A stretch of DNA of 64,000 nucleotides from AP-15 sp963737145 (lineage in GTDB: Bacteria; Pseudomonadota; Alphaproteobacteria; ATCC43930; CGMCC-115725), in contig CAVTRO010000004.1 of assembly GCA_963737145.1 (NCBI GenBank), forward strand, positions 620,001 through 684,000, read 5' to 3'. Positions 18,626-30,154 of the stretch are shown here, one piece after another (positions within the stretch are counted from its first letter, which is position 1; every line of letters starts with the position of its first letter). The notes beneath the pieces are model-generated. The model was not told the origin of the DNA. It did no database searches and worked only from the letters and a program-made list of their open reading frames with translations. Both the position numbers and the translations under genes were made by a program.

Positions 18626-20226
18626 TTGTCGAGCCAGATCGTGCCGAGGTCTTGGTTGACGTAATGGCTGGGACCGATTTTCCAGCCTTTGACATAGGAC
18701 CGGTACGGCACGATCCGCTGCCACCACAGTAGGTAGATCGCATGGGCCTGCTCGTCGAGCACGTATTTATTGAACTCGAGCAAATCGGCCTTCTGTTTGG
18801 CCTTGTCGAGCTCGCGGAGCTGCCTGTCGTACATCTCGATTTCCTTCGGGTCGTCAAACTGCCCGTAATTCGAGTCAGACACCGAATGGGGCAGGTATTT
18901 GCCGACATCGGCGAGCGGATTGACGACGTTCTGGCAGTTACCCTCGGTGCTGACGTCGAAATTACCGCTGCGCAACGCCTCGAACCACGGCCCGGTCGGC
19001 AACACCCGCTGAGTGACGTGCAGCCCGATCTTGCTCCACTGGTCGACAACCCAGATCCCGTAATATTTGTAGGGCTGATCGACATTGCGGTTCAGCAGTT
19101 CGAAGGAGAGCCCCTCGGCTCCGGCCTCCTTCAGCAAGCGGCGTGCCTCGGCCCGCGACTTTTCGATGTCGGGCCAATAGCCGGCGATCTGCTGCAGTTC
19201 TTCTTTGGTCGGGGCGAGCGGCGAGTCTGGGAAGGTGAGGCCACCGACCGTGTGAACGATCGCAATCTTGGACAGCTCCGGTGCGCTGCCCCAGCGGTCG
19301 ATCGCCAAGGTCAGGGCGCGCCGGACGCGGACATCGTCAAACGGCTTTTTCTTGTGGTTCGGGGTTATCACCCCGCCACAGTTCCAGTCGCTGGTCTGGA
19401 CGGTAATCTTGTCGCCGAGCGCCTTTTTTAGCTCGTCGACCGTGGCGGGCGGAAAACCGCGAAACTCGATCGCCGCGCGGTCGGCGCGGATCGCCTCGAC
19501 GCGGACCGCCTGCTTGTCGGCATAGATCCCGGTGAAGCCGTCAAGGTAAGGCAGGCCTGCACGGAAGTAGTCGGGGTTGCGCTCGCCCTTGATCGATTGC
19601 CCGGTATCGTAGCTGACGAACTTGAACGGACCGGAGCCGAGGATGTTCTTCTCGTACCAGTGCGGGTCCTTGTCGAGGACCGCCTTTTTATAGATCCAGG
19701 CATAGGGGTCGGCCAATGCCGGCAGAAACGCGTCGGTGGCGAATTTTAGCCGGAAAACCACAGTGCTCGGATCGGTGGCGTCGACTTTGTCCACCATGAC
19801 GAAGTTACTCTCTCGGGCGCTGATGACGCCCTTCGGCGGGAAGATGATCTCATTCCAGCTCGCCGCAACATCCTCCGCCGTCAATGGCGAGCCATCGGTG
19901 AACTTCACCCCGTCGCGGATCTTGAAGGTGTAAGTCTTGCCGTCGTCGGTCGGCTTCGGCATCGCTGTGCATACATCGCAGACGAGATCGTCGGTCTTGC
20001 CCGGATTGTACGGGTCGGCCCGGATCAAGACGCTATAAAACGGCGCCGCCGAATGGATCGTCGCATAGGTCTCCTCCCGATGCGCGTCAAAGCTCGGCGG
20101 AGCATCAGCCGGGATCATATAAGTCAACGTGCCGCCGCGTTTCGGCTCCTCGTCGGCCGCGGCCGGTGTTGCCAACGTTACTGCGGCTAGAACCGCCAGA
20201 ATCACCGAATAAATCTGCTGACGCAT
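18622..20226 (-). CDS. ABC transporter substrate-binding protein, OppA/DppA type, paralog 1
   Basis: A 534-aa periplasmic solute-binding protein of the extracellular family 5 type. It has a signal peptide (MRQQIYSVILAVLAAVTLATPAAA) and the family hallmarks GGTLTYMIPADAPPS, GKTYTFKIRDGVKF, VRRALTLAIDR and LLKEAGAEGLSFELLNRN. It also shares a CDVCTAMP motif with the three following paralogs. The ATG at 20226 was chosen because it begins the signal peptide. Translationally coupled to the OppF-like ATPase downstream. Confidence 0.92.
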   Translation of the reverse strand: MRQQIYSVILAVLAAVTLATPAAADEEPKRGGTLTYMIPADAPPSFDAHREETYATIHSAAPFYSVLIRADPYNPGKTDDLVCDVCTAMPKPTDDGKTYTFKIRDGVKFTDGSPLTAEDVAASWNEIIFPPKGVISARESNFVMVDKVDATDPSTVVFRLKFATDAFLPALADPYAWIYKKAVLDKDPHWYEKNILGSGPFKFVSYDTGQSIKGERNPDYFRAGLPYLDGFTGIYADKQAVRVEAIRADRAAIEFRGFPPATVDELKKALGDKITVQTSDWNCGGVITPNHKKKPFDDVRVRRALTLAIDRWGSAPELSKIAIVHTVGGLTFPDSPLAPTKEELQQIAGYWPDIEKSRAEARRLLKEAGAEGLSFELLNRNVDQPYKYYGIWVVDQWSKIGLHVTQRVLPTGPWFEALRSGNFDVSTEGNCQNVVNPLADVGKYLPHSVSDSNYGQFDDPKEIEMYDRQLRELDKAKQKADLLEFNKYVLDEQAHAIYLLWWQRIVPYRSYVKGWKIGPSHYVNQDLGTIWLDK

Positions 20227-20271
20227 TACGTTCGTCTCCGGCATAGAATGGGCTGCAAAGGGGGGTGTGCG

Positions 20272-20378
20272 TGCTTCGAGTGCCGCCTGCGGCGGCTCCT
20301 CAGCATGACGGACGTTTTGGATCGCATTGGAAAAACCTTCATCCTGAGGAGCGCCGAAGGCGCGTCTCGAAGGACGCA
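20272..20378. repeat. Paired palindromic repeat, GTCCTTCGAGACG family
   Basis: The stretch TTCGAGTGCCGCCTGCGGCG followed by GCTCCTCAGCATGACGG (from ~20272) is the inverse of TTCATCCTGAGGAGCGCCGA followed by AGGCGCGTCTCGAAGGACG (to ~20378). The two arms form a REPIN-like inverted pair. A second pair of the same family lies at 58905-59021. Confidence 0.75.
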
Positions 20379-20418
20379 CTGCGCCGATCCAGCATGCTTC
20401 GTTTCTCGGCATCCGGGG

Positions 20419-21988
20419 TCACTTGTCAAGCCAGATCGTTGCGAGGTCCTGATTGATGAAATGGGTTGGGGCGATCTTGAAGCCCTTTACATAGGAGCGA
20501 TAGGGCACGATGCGGTGCCACCACAATACCCAGATCATATGCGCCTCGTCGTCCAGCACCAGCTTTTCGAACTGGCGCATCAGCACCCGTTGCCGCGCCG
20601 GATCGGTCTCGCGCAGCATTTTGTCATAAAGATCGACTTCCTGCGGATCGTCGTAATTGCCGTAATTCTCGCTGTCGACTGATGCGGGCAGAGCCTTCTG
20701 GACATCGAGCAGCGGATTGACCATGCCGTGACCCGGGGCCTCGAGAACGACATCGAAATCGCCGTTGCGCATCGCTTCGAACCAAGGCCCCGTCGGCACG
20801 ACGCGCTGTTTTACGTGCAGCCCGATCTTGCTCCATTCGTCGATGAGCCAAGTCGCGACGTATTTGAATGGCTGGTCGACATTGCGGTTGAGGAGCTCGA
20901 ACGATAGCCCCTCCGCCCCCGCTTCCTTCAACAGACGCCGCGCTTCGGCCCGCGATTTGTCGATGTCGGGCCAGAACCCCGCGATCTGTTCCAGCTCTTC
21001 CCGGGTCGCCGCCAGTGGCGAGCCGGGAAAAACCATGCCGCCGACGGTCTTGACGATTGCGACCTTCGACAGTCCCGGCGCGCCGTGCCAGCGGTCGATC
21101 GCCAAGGTCAATGCCCGGCGGACCCGCGGATCGTCAAAGGGTTTGCGCTTGTCGTTGGGCGTGACGGCGCTCGCAACATTCCAGTCGCTCTCCTGCACGG
21201 TGATTTTGTCGCCGAGCGCCTTGACGAGCTCGTCGCGTGCGGCGGGCGGCATGCTGCGGAATTCGATCGCGGCGCGGTCGCTGCGGATCGCCTCGACCCG
21301 CACCGCCTGCTTGTCGGCGTAGATGCCGGTGAAGCCGTCGAGGTAGGGCCGCCCTTTATGATAATAGTCCCGGTTCTTCTCGCCTCTGATCGACTGGCCG
21401 GTTTGGTAGTCGGTAAATTTGAACGGGCCGGAACCGAGTATATTTTTCTCGTACCAGCGCGGATCTTCGTCAAGACTTTGCCTTATTGTAGATGAAGTTG
21501 AATGGGTCGGCGAGCGCCGGCAGAAAAGCGCCGGTCGCAAATTTGAGGTGAAATACGACGGTGGCCGGATCCGGCGCTTCGACCTTATCGACCATCAAGT
21601 AGTTGCTGGACCGTGCGCTCAGTTGGCCATTGGGCGGAAAGATGATCTTATTGTAGCTCGCCGCCACATCGGCCGCGGTCAATGGCGACCCGTCGTGGAA
21701 TTTGACGTCCCGGCGGATCTTAAAGGTGTAGGTCCTGCCTTCGTCGCCCGGCTGCGGGATTTCGGTGCAGAGATCGCACACGAAGTGGGATATGTCCGCC
21801 GGATTGTCCGGGTCGACGCGGATCAATACGCTGTAGAACGGCGCGACCGAATGCACCGTGGCGTAGGTGCTCTCGCGATGACCGTCAAAGCTCGGCGGCG
21901 CATCTGCGGGGATCATGTATGTGAGGGTGCCGCCAGCTTTCGGCTCATCGCCAGCTATCGCCGGAGAGGTTAAGAAAGCCGATGCCAT
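20419..21988 (-). CDS. ABC transporter substrate-binding protein, paralog 2, one frameshift
   Basis: A family 5 solute-binding protein closely similar to its neighbours (GGTLTYMIPADAPPS, CDLCTEIPQPG, VRRALTLAIDR). The N-terminal ~170 residues end at FIYNKAKS in one frame, and LDEDPRWYEKNILG continues in another, with the shift at about 21478-21482. The sequence is otherwise intact, so a single indel is responsible. The ATG at 21988 leaves a short signal peptide (MASAFLTSPAIAG), and the true start may be upstream in the repeat-derived spacer. Third from last in a run of four co-directional paralogs. Confidence 0.82.
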
Positions 21989-22027
21989 AAGCGTTATTGC
22001 GGCGAAGGCCGGAACCCATGGCGGAAA

Positions 22028-22050
22028 TGGGCACCGGCTTTCGCCGGTGT
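22028..22050. repeat. Single REP-like palindrome
   Basis: CACCGGC-TTTC-GCCGGTG forms a 7-bp stem whose reverse strand has a GAAA loop, the same architecture as the REP elements at 45.7, 46.9, 48.5 and 60.3 kb. It lies in the spacer between two substrate-binding protein genes and may form part of the N-terminal leader of the downstream one. Confidence 0.6.
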
Positions 22051-22077
22051 AGCGGGATGGGGGTTTGGTTTTTGACG

Positions 22078-23679
22078 CTACTTGTCGAGCCATACAGTCG
22101 CCAAATCCTGATTGAGGTAGTGGCTTGGGCTGATCCTCCAGCCCTTTACATACGACCGGTAAGGCACCGTCCGGTACCACCAGAGCAGAAAGATCTCGTG
22201 CGCCTCATTGTCGAGCACGTGCTTCTCGAACTCGCGCATCAGAGCCCGCTGCTTCGTAAAATCGGTCTCGTGCAGCATCTTGTCGTAAAGCGCGATCTCC
22301 TGCGGGTCATCGAACTGCCCGTAATTGGCCGCGTAGTTCGGCAAATATCTTTGCACGTCGAGCAGCGGGTTGACGACGCTCTGGCAGTTGCCGGCGAGAA
22401 CGACATCGAAATTGCCGTTCCGCATTGCGTCGAACCAGGGACCGGTCGGCACCACGCGTTGGGTGACGTGAAGACCGATCTTGCTCCACTCGTCGATGAC
22501 CCAAGTGCCGTTGTATTTGTAGGGCTGGTCGACGTTGCGGTTCAGGAGCTCGAAAGTCAGTCCCTCGGCGCCCGCTTCCTTCAGCAAGCGGCGTGCCTCT
22601 GCCCGCGACTTGTCGATATCGGGCCAGAAGCCGGCGATGTCCTGCAATTCCTCCTTGTCCGCAGCCAGCGGGGAGCCTGGGAAGACGATGCCGCCAACAG
22701 TGTGGACATTGGCGATCTTGGCGAGCTGCGGCGCGCCGTGCCAGCGGTCGATCGCTAGTGTCAGCGCGCGGCGTACGCGCGCATCGTCGAACGGCTTTTT
22801 CTTGTGGTTGGGCTCCACAAAACTGCCGCAATTCCAGTCGCTGGATTGCACCGTGATCTTGTCGCCCAATGCGCCGACAAGCTCGTCGCGCACCGAGGGC
22901 GGGAAGCCGCGGAACTCGATCGCCGCGCGATCAGCGCGGATCGCGTCGACCCGCACCGCCTGCTTGTCGGCGTAAATGCCGGTAAAGCCGTCGAGATAAG
23001 GCAGCCCCTTATGGTAATAGTCGGGGTTCTTTACGCCCTTGATCGACTGCCCGACTTGGTATTCGGCAAATTTGAACGGCCCCGAGCCGAGGATATTCTT
23101 TTCGTACCAGCGTGGGTCTTTGTCGAGAACTTCTTTCCTGTAAATCCAGCTGTAAGGGTCGGCGAGCGCCGGCAAAAAGGCATTGGTCGCGAATTTGAGG
23201 TGGAACACCACGGTCGTCGGGTCGGGGGCGTCGACCGTATCGACCATCATATAATGGCTCTCGCGCGGGCTCAGCACGCCCGCGGGGGGATGAATTATGT
23301 GCTCCCAGCTGGCTGCCACATCCGCCGCGGTGAGCGGCGAGCCGTCGTGGAACTTGACGCCGTCGCGGATTTTGAAGGTGTAAGTCTTGCCTCCGTCGCT
23401 CGGCTGCGGCATTGCCGTGCACAGATCGCACACGAAATCGGTGGTCGAACCCGGATTGTTCGGATCGACGCGGATCAGCACACTGTAGAACGGCGCCGCC
23501 GAATGGATCGTCGCGAAAGTGGTCTCGCGGTGCGCATCGAAGCTCGGCGGCGCGTCCGCCGGGATCACGTAATTCAGCGTGCCGCCGGTCTTCGGCGCCT
23601 CGGCTGCCGATGCGGCGACAGCCGCGCCGATCAGCAGCGCGCCAAGGCTCGCCGCCAGTGTCGTCGATTTTGCTTCCAC
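22078..23679 (-). CDS. ABC transporter substrate-binding protein, paralog 3
   Basis: A 533-aa family 5 solute-binding protein with signal peptide LAASLGALLIGAAVAASAAEA and the shared motifs GGTLNYVIPADAPPS, CDLCTAMPQPSD, KTYTFKIRDGVKFHDGS and VRRALTLAIDRWHGAP. The GTG start has a GGGAGGG ribosome site. It is intact and ends in the same DQDLATVWLDK-like tail as the others (NQDLATVWLDK). Probably periplasmic and diverged for a related ligand. Confidence 0.92.
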   Translation of the reverse strand: MEAKSTTLAASLGALLIGAAVAASAAEAPKTGGTLNYVIPADAPPSFDAHRETTFATIHSAAPFYSVLIRVDPNNPGSTTDFVCDLCTAMPQPSDGGKTYTFKIRDGVKFHDGSPLTAADVAASWEHIIHPPAGVLSPRESHYMMVDTVDAPDPTTVVFHLKFATNAFLPALADPYSWIYRKEVLDKDPRWYEKNILGSGPFKFAEYQVGQSIKGVKNPDYYHKGLPYLDGFTGIYADKQAVRVDAIRADRAAIEFRGFPPSVRDELVGALGDKITVQSSDWNCGSFVEPNHKKKPFDDARVRRALTLAIDRWHGAPQLAKIANVHTVGGIVFPGSPLAADKEELQDIAGFWPDIDKSRAEARRLLKEAGAEGLTFELLNRNVDQPYKYNGTWVIDEWSKIGLHVTQRVVPTGPWFDAMRNGNFDVVLAGNCQSVVNPLLDVQRYLPNYAANYGQFDDPQEIALYDKMLHETDFTKQRALMREFEKHVLDNEAHEIFLLWWYRTVPYRSYVKGWRISPSHYLNQDLATVWLDK

Positions 23680-23719
23680 AGCGATCCCTCCCAGTGAAGC
23701 ATCCCGTTCAGGCGGGTTT

Positions 23720-25334
23720 TTATTTGTCGAGCCACACCGTTGCCAGGTCCTGGTTAAGGTAGTGACTCGGGCTGATCTTCCAGCCTTTCACATAAGAGCG
23801 GTAGGGAATGATCCGATTCCACCATACGATCCAGATCTGGTGTGCCTGATCATCGACCACATATTTCTCGAATTGGCGCATCAAGGCGCGCTGCTTGTCG
23901 AAATCGGTCTCGCGCAGCATCTTTTCGTAGAGGGCCAATTCGTTGGGGTCGTCGTAATAGCCGTAGGCCCCGGCAAAGTTCGGCAGAAAGGTCTGCACGT
24001 CCAACAGCGGGTTGGGTACGCCGCGGCAATTGGCGACCAGCGCGACCTCGAAATTGCCGCCACGCAATGCCTCCAATTCCGGGCCCGTGGGCATGACTCG
24101 CTGCGTCACATGCAGCCCGATCTTGCTCCATTCGTCGACGAGCCAAGTGCCGACGTATTTGTACGGCTGGTCGACGCTGCGGTTCAAAAGTTCGAAGGAG
24201 AGCCCCTCGGCCCCCGCCTCCTTCAACAGCCGTTTCGCCTCCGCCCGCGACTTCTCGATATCGGGCCAGAACCCGGCGATCTGCTGCAGCTCTTCTTTCG
24301 TCGCTGCCAATGGCGAGGCGGGGAACACGATGCCGCCGACAGTGCGCACATTGGCGATCTTCGACAGTGCCGGCGCGCCGTGCCAGCGGTCGATCGCGAG
24401 CGTCAGTGCACGGCGGACGCGGGGATCGTCGAACGGCTTCTTCTTGTGGTTCGGGGTGACCAGACTGCCGCAATTCCAGTCGCTCTCCTGCACCGTGATT
24501 TTGTCGCCCAGCACCTTGACGAGCTCGTCGCGCGCCGCCGGCGGGAAGCCGCGGAACTCGATCGCCGCGCGGTCGGCGCGTATCGCATCGAGCCTTACCG
24601 CCTGCTTGTCGGCATAGATCCCCTTAAAGCCGTCGAGATAAGGCAGCCCTCTGCGATAATAATCGGGATTGCGGACGCCGCTGATCGACTGCCCGGTCTC
24701 GAATTCGGTGAATTTGAACGGACCGGAGCCGAGGATGTTTTTCTCGTACCAGCGCGGGTCGTTATCGAGAATTTCCTTCTTGTAGACGAAGGCGAAGGGA
24801 TCGGCGAGCGCCGGCAGAAACGCGTCGGTGGCGAATTTGAGGTGGAAGACAACGGTCGAAGGGTCCGGCGCTTCCACCGTGTCGACCATCTCGTACCAGC
24901 TCTGGCGCGGGCTCAGCATCCCCTTCGGGGGATGGATGATCATGTCCCAGCTCTTGGCGATATCGGCGGCGGTCAAGGCGGAGCCGTCGTGGAATTTGAC
25001 GCCGTCGCGGATCTTGAAGGTATAGGTCTTGCCGCCGTCCGTCGGCTTCGGCATCGCGGTGCATAGATCGCACACGAAATCGGTCGTCGAGGACGGGTTC
25101 TCCGGATTGATCCGGATCAGCACGCTGTAGAAGGGCGCCGCCGAATGCAAGGTCGCGAATGTCTGCTCGCGGTGGCCGTCAAAGCTCGGCGGCGCGTCGG
25201 CCGGGATCGTGTAGGTCAATACCCCGCCGCGCTTGGCGGGCGCCTCCTCATCATTTGGCGTGGCCGCCAGTGCCACGGTGCCGAGCGCGACTGACGGCCG
25301 CGCCCGCCACCAACCACCGTGCATCAAATTTCAT
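23720..25334 (-). CDS. ABC transporter substrate-binding protein, paralog 4, frameshift in signal peptide
   Basis: A ~535-aa family 5 solute-binding protein (GGVLTYTIPADAPPS, CDLCTAMPKPTDGG, VRRALTLAIDRWHGAP). The mature part is open from about 25290 downward. An ATG at 25334 with a GAGG site starts MKFDARWLVAGAAVS, a good signal-peptide beginning, but it runs into another frame. A one-base shift near 25285-25293 would join it to ALGTVALAATPNDEE. The alternative start at 25324/25327 gives an unusual Trp/Arg-rich N-terminus. It is first in the four-gene series, 24 bp downstream of the OppD-like gene. Confidence 0.85.
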
Positions 25335-25358
25335 CTGCGCCTCTCGTCGCGAGTTTGA

Positions 25359-26396
<1,038 letters not shown>

Positions 26397-26606
26397 AGCA
26401 CTCGCCTTTTCCTCCCGTCCACCTATTCGGGTCTGTTTTTTATCGGGTATGCGAGTGTCGTATCGGCCGCGCCGGGGACTGTCAATCGTGGTCGCGAGAC
26501 GGCCGGCGAGTGGCGGCAGAGCGGATTTATTTGGCGCGGAAACTCGGACCGATGTCGGCCGGCCTAGCCACACCTCGACCGGAGTTGAACTTATGCGGAA
26601 TCAACC

Positions 26607-27100
26607 GGCGGATCCCGCAAGACTGACGGCCCGGAGGCGCTCCAGTCGGCTCAACAGCTCCTCTGCCTCGAATGGCTTCGATATGATTTCGGCTGCGCCC
26701 AGGGACCCGGCCATCTTCAATAATCGAAGTTGCGGGTTCGTGCACCGCCTGAAATCGCGATGATTCCGACCTCCGGGCGTTCAGCAGCGGGATCTCACGC
26801 GCCTAGGCATGGATGTCGAAGGCCCAGGGAGCGGTGCGCATGCGTTGGACGACGATCTCCATAGCACCGGCGACGCCGCCGAGAATATGGGTCAATTCGT
26901 CGGCGAAAGCAGCCGCGAGGTTGCGCCCTTCCGACCGCGTGCGATCCATCGCCGCCTCTCTTGCAGTCGTGATCGAGGCGGCAACTGTCGTCCACATCGC
27001 CAGAATGACGACGATGCCGATGGCGACGATCTCGATCGTCGTGGCTCGGCAGCGCTCACGGGGATCGTCCGACCATCGTTCGGTCGGCAGGGGGTCTTCA
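26607..27100 (-). pseudogene. Remnant of a membrane sensor fused to the tail of a receiver domain
   Basis: The minus strand first reads IEIVAIGIVVILAMWTTVA, a membrane segment, then REAAMDRTRSEGRNLAAAFA and AFDIHA, the N-terminus seen in membrane sensor kinases and diguanylate cyclases. A TAG then replaces an expected Trp, and AREIPLLN follows. Directly after, with a further frame change, come PEVGIIAISGGARTRNFDY and GAAEIISKPFEAEELLSRL, the last third of a receiver domain with its conserved Lys. The kinase or cyclase core is missing, so a large internal deletion has joined two ends of one or two signalling genes. Confidence 0.65.
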
Positions 27101-27168
27101 CGCGCTGCTCGCGGCCCGCTAAGATCCGCGCGGCAGCAACGTCAGCAACGACCGAGGAGGACCATGCC

Positions 27169-27678
27169 ATGCCGATCTCCATGTATCACGCGTCAGTGCC
27201 GGTATTCCTGCAATTGCTCGGCGGCCTGAAGGGAGTGATCGAAAAGGCCGAGGCGCACGCAACCGCGCACAAGTGGGAAGAGAACGCGCTGCTGAACTGG
27301 CGGCTCTATCCGGACATGTTCACCTTCGCCCGCCAGGTGAGGCAGGCGAGCGAGCACGCCTTTGGTGCCGGGCGCGCCGCCGGGGTCGAGGTGCCGAGCC
27401 TGCCGGCGATCGACAACAGCTTCGCCGAGCTGAAAGCGCGCATCGATAAGACGATCGATTTCCTGAAGGGCCTCAAGGCCGACCAGCTCGACGGCAGGGA
27501 GGACCAGCAGGTTACCATCACCGCCGGCGGCCAGCCGCGCAATTTCCGCGCCCAAAACTACCTCTATCATTTCGCGATGCCGAATTTCTATTTCCACACG
27601 ACTACGGCTTACAATATCCTGCGCAGTCTAGGCATTGAGATCGGCAAGCGCGACTTCATGGGCCAGATGCCGTCGTAA
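27169..27678 (+). CDS. DUF1993 family protein
   Basis: A 169-aa cytoplasmic protein. MPISMYHASVPVFLQLLGGL, WRLYPDMFTFARQVRQAS and NYLYHFAMPNFYFHTTTAYN match the DUF1993 family, helical-bundle proteins distantly like DinB. The ATG at 27169 follows GAGGAGG. It stands alone in a region with repeats and a decayed sensor gene. Function not established. Confidence 0.85.
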   Translation: MPISMYHASVPVFLQLLGGLKGVIEKAEAHATAHKWEENALLNWRLYPDMFTFARQVRQASEHAFGAGRAAGVEVPSLPAIDNSFAELKARIDKTIDFLKGLKADQLDGREDQQVTITAGGQPRNFRAQNYLYHFAMPNFYFHTTTAYNILRSLGIEIGKRDFMGQMPS

Positions 27679-27727
27679 CGGTTCAGTAACGCACCCGTTG
27701 CCGTCTCGGAGAAACCAGTCCCAAACT

Positions 27728-27811
27728 CGTCTTGCGCGGACCGATCCGCGCATCCACGCCGGTTTCTCGGGCTCTCGAAAAGTGGATGGCCGGGCCACGC
27801 CCGGCCAAGAC
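27728..27811. repeat. Degenerate paired palindrome, GTGGATGGCCGGG family
   Basis: CGTCTTGCGCGGACCGATCC.. (27728-27758) and the inverted GTGGATGGCCGGGCCACGCC.. (27782-27811) share ends and palindromic cores with the better preserved copy at 33666-33753. It lies in the gene-free stretch 27679-28066, where nothing else is recognised. Confidence 0.6.
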
Positions 27812-28066
27812 AAACTTAGCCGGCCGATTTCCCTCTTTTGCCCGTCCGCAAATTTTCCCACTGGAGGGACGCGACGAAGGTCATGTTCGCGTCTTTCCAT
27901 GCGGTGTGGAATTGCCGCTGCACTGCCGACGAATGCTCAGCCGTATTTCGGGTGGCAGCTGAGATTCCTGTTCTAGCCTCGTTAGGGGAAATGCTTGACC
28001 CGCTACTCCCCCCATAGTAGGTGCCATCAACCTTTAACAGGAACCTGAACGCGAGGGAGGGGGCTG

Positions 28067-29401
28067 GTGGACAAAAGCGGGGTCGCTGTAGCCCAGTTTG
28101 GTGGCCTGCGGGCGGTCAGCCGGTATCAGTGGCTGGTTTTTCTCGTCGTGTGGGCCGGCTGGACGCTCGACGCGGCCGATTTCGGGCTCTTCTCGCTCGT
28201 GTTGCGGCCAGCAATGATCGAGTTGTTGGGCGGCAACCCACCGCTCACCGAGATCGGCAAATATGGCGGCCTCCTCAGCATGGCCGGCCTACTCGGCTGG
28301 GCATTCGGCGGCTTTCTGTTTGGCATCATTGCCGATTACATCGGCCGGGTGCGAACCCTCGCGTACAGTATCCTGATCTACAGCCTGTTCACCGCGCTGC
28401 AAGGGCTCTCGCAGGGGATTCTCGATTTTGCAATCTACCGTTTTATCGCCGGGCTTGGCACCGGCGCCGAGCTGATGGTCGGCATTCCGCTGTTGACCGA
28501 GACGCTCGGCGAAACGCATCGGGCCAAGATCGCCGGAGTCATGATGACCGGCGGCGCGGTCGGCACCTTCGTCGGCGCCTGGGCTTACGGCCTGGTCGGT
28601 GGCTATGGCTGGCGTTACGTGTTCTTCCTCGGCATCGTGCCGGCGATCCTCTTGGCAGTCATCCGCCGCCGAATGCTGGAGCCGGACCGCTTCGCCAATG
28701 TCCAAGAGCGCCGCCGCGCCGTCACCACGGGTCTGCGCAGCGAAGCCGGCGACCGTGAGTTCATGCGCTTTGTGCCGATCCAGCTCTTTTCGAAAGAGCA
28801 CCGCTACAACACGATGGTGGGGGTATTGTTTGGCCTCGGTTCTCTGCTGGCGATCTGGACCACGGTCATCTGGCTACCGACGATCCTGTCCTTGATGGCT
28901 CAGAAGAGCGGTGTCGCCAACGCCGCGGCGGCAGTGCCGTTCGTCAGCCACGGCATGATGCTGTGGAGCCTCGGCGGCATTGCCGGCTATATCGCCTTCG
29001 GCTTCATCGCCGATCTGATCGGCCGGCGCGGGACCGTGATCTTCTACAGCGTCGGCACGATCGCCGCCGGCCTTACCCTCTATCTCGCGCTTCCAGCCTA
29101 CGAGCCGTGGTACCCGGTCGTCCTGCCGATCTTCGGCTTCTTCGTCTTTGGCGTATTCTCCGGCTACGCGGTCTATCTGCCGGAGCTGTTCCCGACCCAC
29201 ATCCGCTCGACCGCGGTCGGGTTCTGCACCGGCAGCGCCCGCGTCATCACCAGCTTCGGCCCGCTCGTCGCGGGGCTGCTGGTCGGCGCGTTCGGCGGCA
29301 GCTTCAACCGGGTAACAGCCTTCATGACCTGCTTTGCTTTGCTCAGCATATTGGCGATGGTGCTCGGCCGCGAAACCAAGGGCAACCCGCTGCCGCGTTA
29401 G
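28067..29401 (+). CDS. MFS transporter
   Basis: A 444-aa major facilitator with about twelve hydrophobic spans. The loop 2-3 signature is seen as GGFLFGIIADYIGRVRTL, and the repeat in the second half as AFGFIADLIGRRGTVIFYSV. The Asp near the start (GWTLDAADFGLFSLVLRP) resembles aromatic acid/H+ or sugar-type symporters, but the substrate cannot be read. The GTG start follows GGGAGGGG. It sits just upstream of an oxygenase-rich segment, so a carboxylate or aromatic substrate is plausible. Confidence 0.88.
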   Translation: MDKSGVAVAQFGGLRAVSRYQWLVFLVVWAGWTLDAADFGLFSLVLRPAMIELLGGNPPLTEIGKYGGLLSMAGLLGWAFGGFLFGIIADYIGRVRTLAYSILIYSLFTALQGLSQGILDFAIYRFIAGLGTGAELMVGIPLLTETLGETHRAKIAGVMMTGGAVGTFVGAWAYGLVGGYGWRYVFFLGIVPAILLAVIRRRMLEPDRFANVQERRRAVTTGLRSEAGDREFMRFVPIQLFSKEHRYNTMVGVLFGLGSLLAIWTTVIWLPTILSLMAQKSGVANAAAAVPFVSHGMMLWSLGGIAGYIAFGFIADLIGRRGTVIFYSVGTIAAGLTLYLALPAYEPWYPVVLPIFGFFVFGVFSGYAVYLPELFPTHIRSTAVGFCTGSARVITSFGPLVAGLLVGAFGGSFNRVTAFMTCFALLSILAMVLGRETKGNPLPR

Positions 29402-29524
29402 CTTCCGGACCGCCCTGGCGCCTCGCGCATTATTCCGGCTGGTCTAGTGCCGGGTAGTTCAGCCCAGGCAAACAACGTGCGAGTTTCGTTGCTGGCCCAA
29501 CGCCAATGACCGCGAGGTTTACCA

Positions 29525-30013
29525 GTGGGCGCAACCCGATTGAACGGCAGGCTGCGCCGCCTCTTTCGGGCCCCGGTCTATCTGAACCGTTGGAACTGCG
29601 GCTGGCTACTTGGACACCGGTTCCTGATGCTGATCCATATCGGGCGTCGCACCGGCCTGCGCCGCCACACTGTTCTGGAGGTCATGGAGTATTGCAAAGA
29701 AGGTCCCGAGGCGGTCGTGATGAGCGCCTTTGGCCGGAACGCCGACTGGCTGCGCAATATCGAGGCAATACCAGGCCCGGAAATCGTCATCGGTTCACAA
29801 TATTTCCTCACTGCCCACCGTTTCCTCGACGGGGAAGAGGTAATGAGGGTGACAACCGGCTACGAGCGGCGCAATTGGTTGGTCGCGCCGATCATCCGCG
29901 GGGTATTGAGCCGCCTTCTCGGCTGGCGATACGATGGTTCAGCGAGCGCTCGCCGACGGCTCGTCGCCCAGTTGCCGCTTATCGCGTTCCGTATGCAGTC
30001 TCGTCCGACGTGA
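29525..30013 (+). CDS. Nitroreductase/deazaflavin-dependent oxidoreductase family protein (DUF385)
   Basis: A 162-aa protein with LNRWNCGWLLGHRFLMLIHI, GRRTGLRRHTVLEVMEY and MSAFGRNADWLRNIEAIPG. The last two are characteristic of the F420-dependent nitroreductase/DUF385 split-barrel family. The GTG at 29525 starts it. Cofactor use is inferred from the family. It is consistent with the F420-type LLM enzymes elsewhere in the window. Confidence 0.8.
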   Translation: MGATRLNGRLRRLFRAPVYLNRWNCGWLLGHRFLMLIHIGRRTGLRRHTVLEVMEYCKEGPEAVVMSAFGRNADWLRNIEAIPGPEIVIGSQYFLTAHRFLDGEEVMRVTTGYERRNWLVAPIIRGVLSRLLGWRYDGSASARRRLVAQLPLIAFRMQSRPT

Positions 30014-30154
30014 TCGCGGTGCAAATCGAAATAAAGCGACGTGTCGGTTACTATTGCGCGGGCACCGGGGTTGCGGAGAGTATCATGAGCGGGCTTGTTC
30101 GCGTTCGCGTGAAACCGACCCTGTTTCCGTTGCCATGACAAACGGAGATCGTCG

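Noticed and set aside
18622..20412. Start of paralog 1 binding protein at 20412
   Set aside because: The upstream part covers the intergenic palindrome and has no signal peptide; the ATG at 20226 begins a clear one.
23579..25066. Long plus-strand frames opposite the substrate-binding protein genes
   Set aside because: The four minus-strand paralogs are strongly supported and the opposite frames repeat the same antisense text in each copy.
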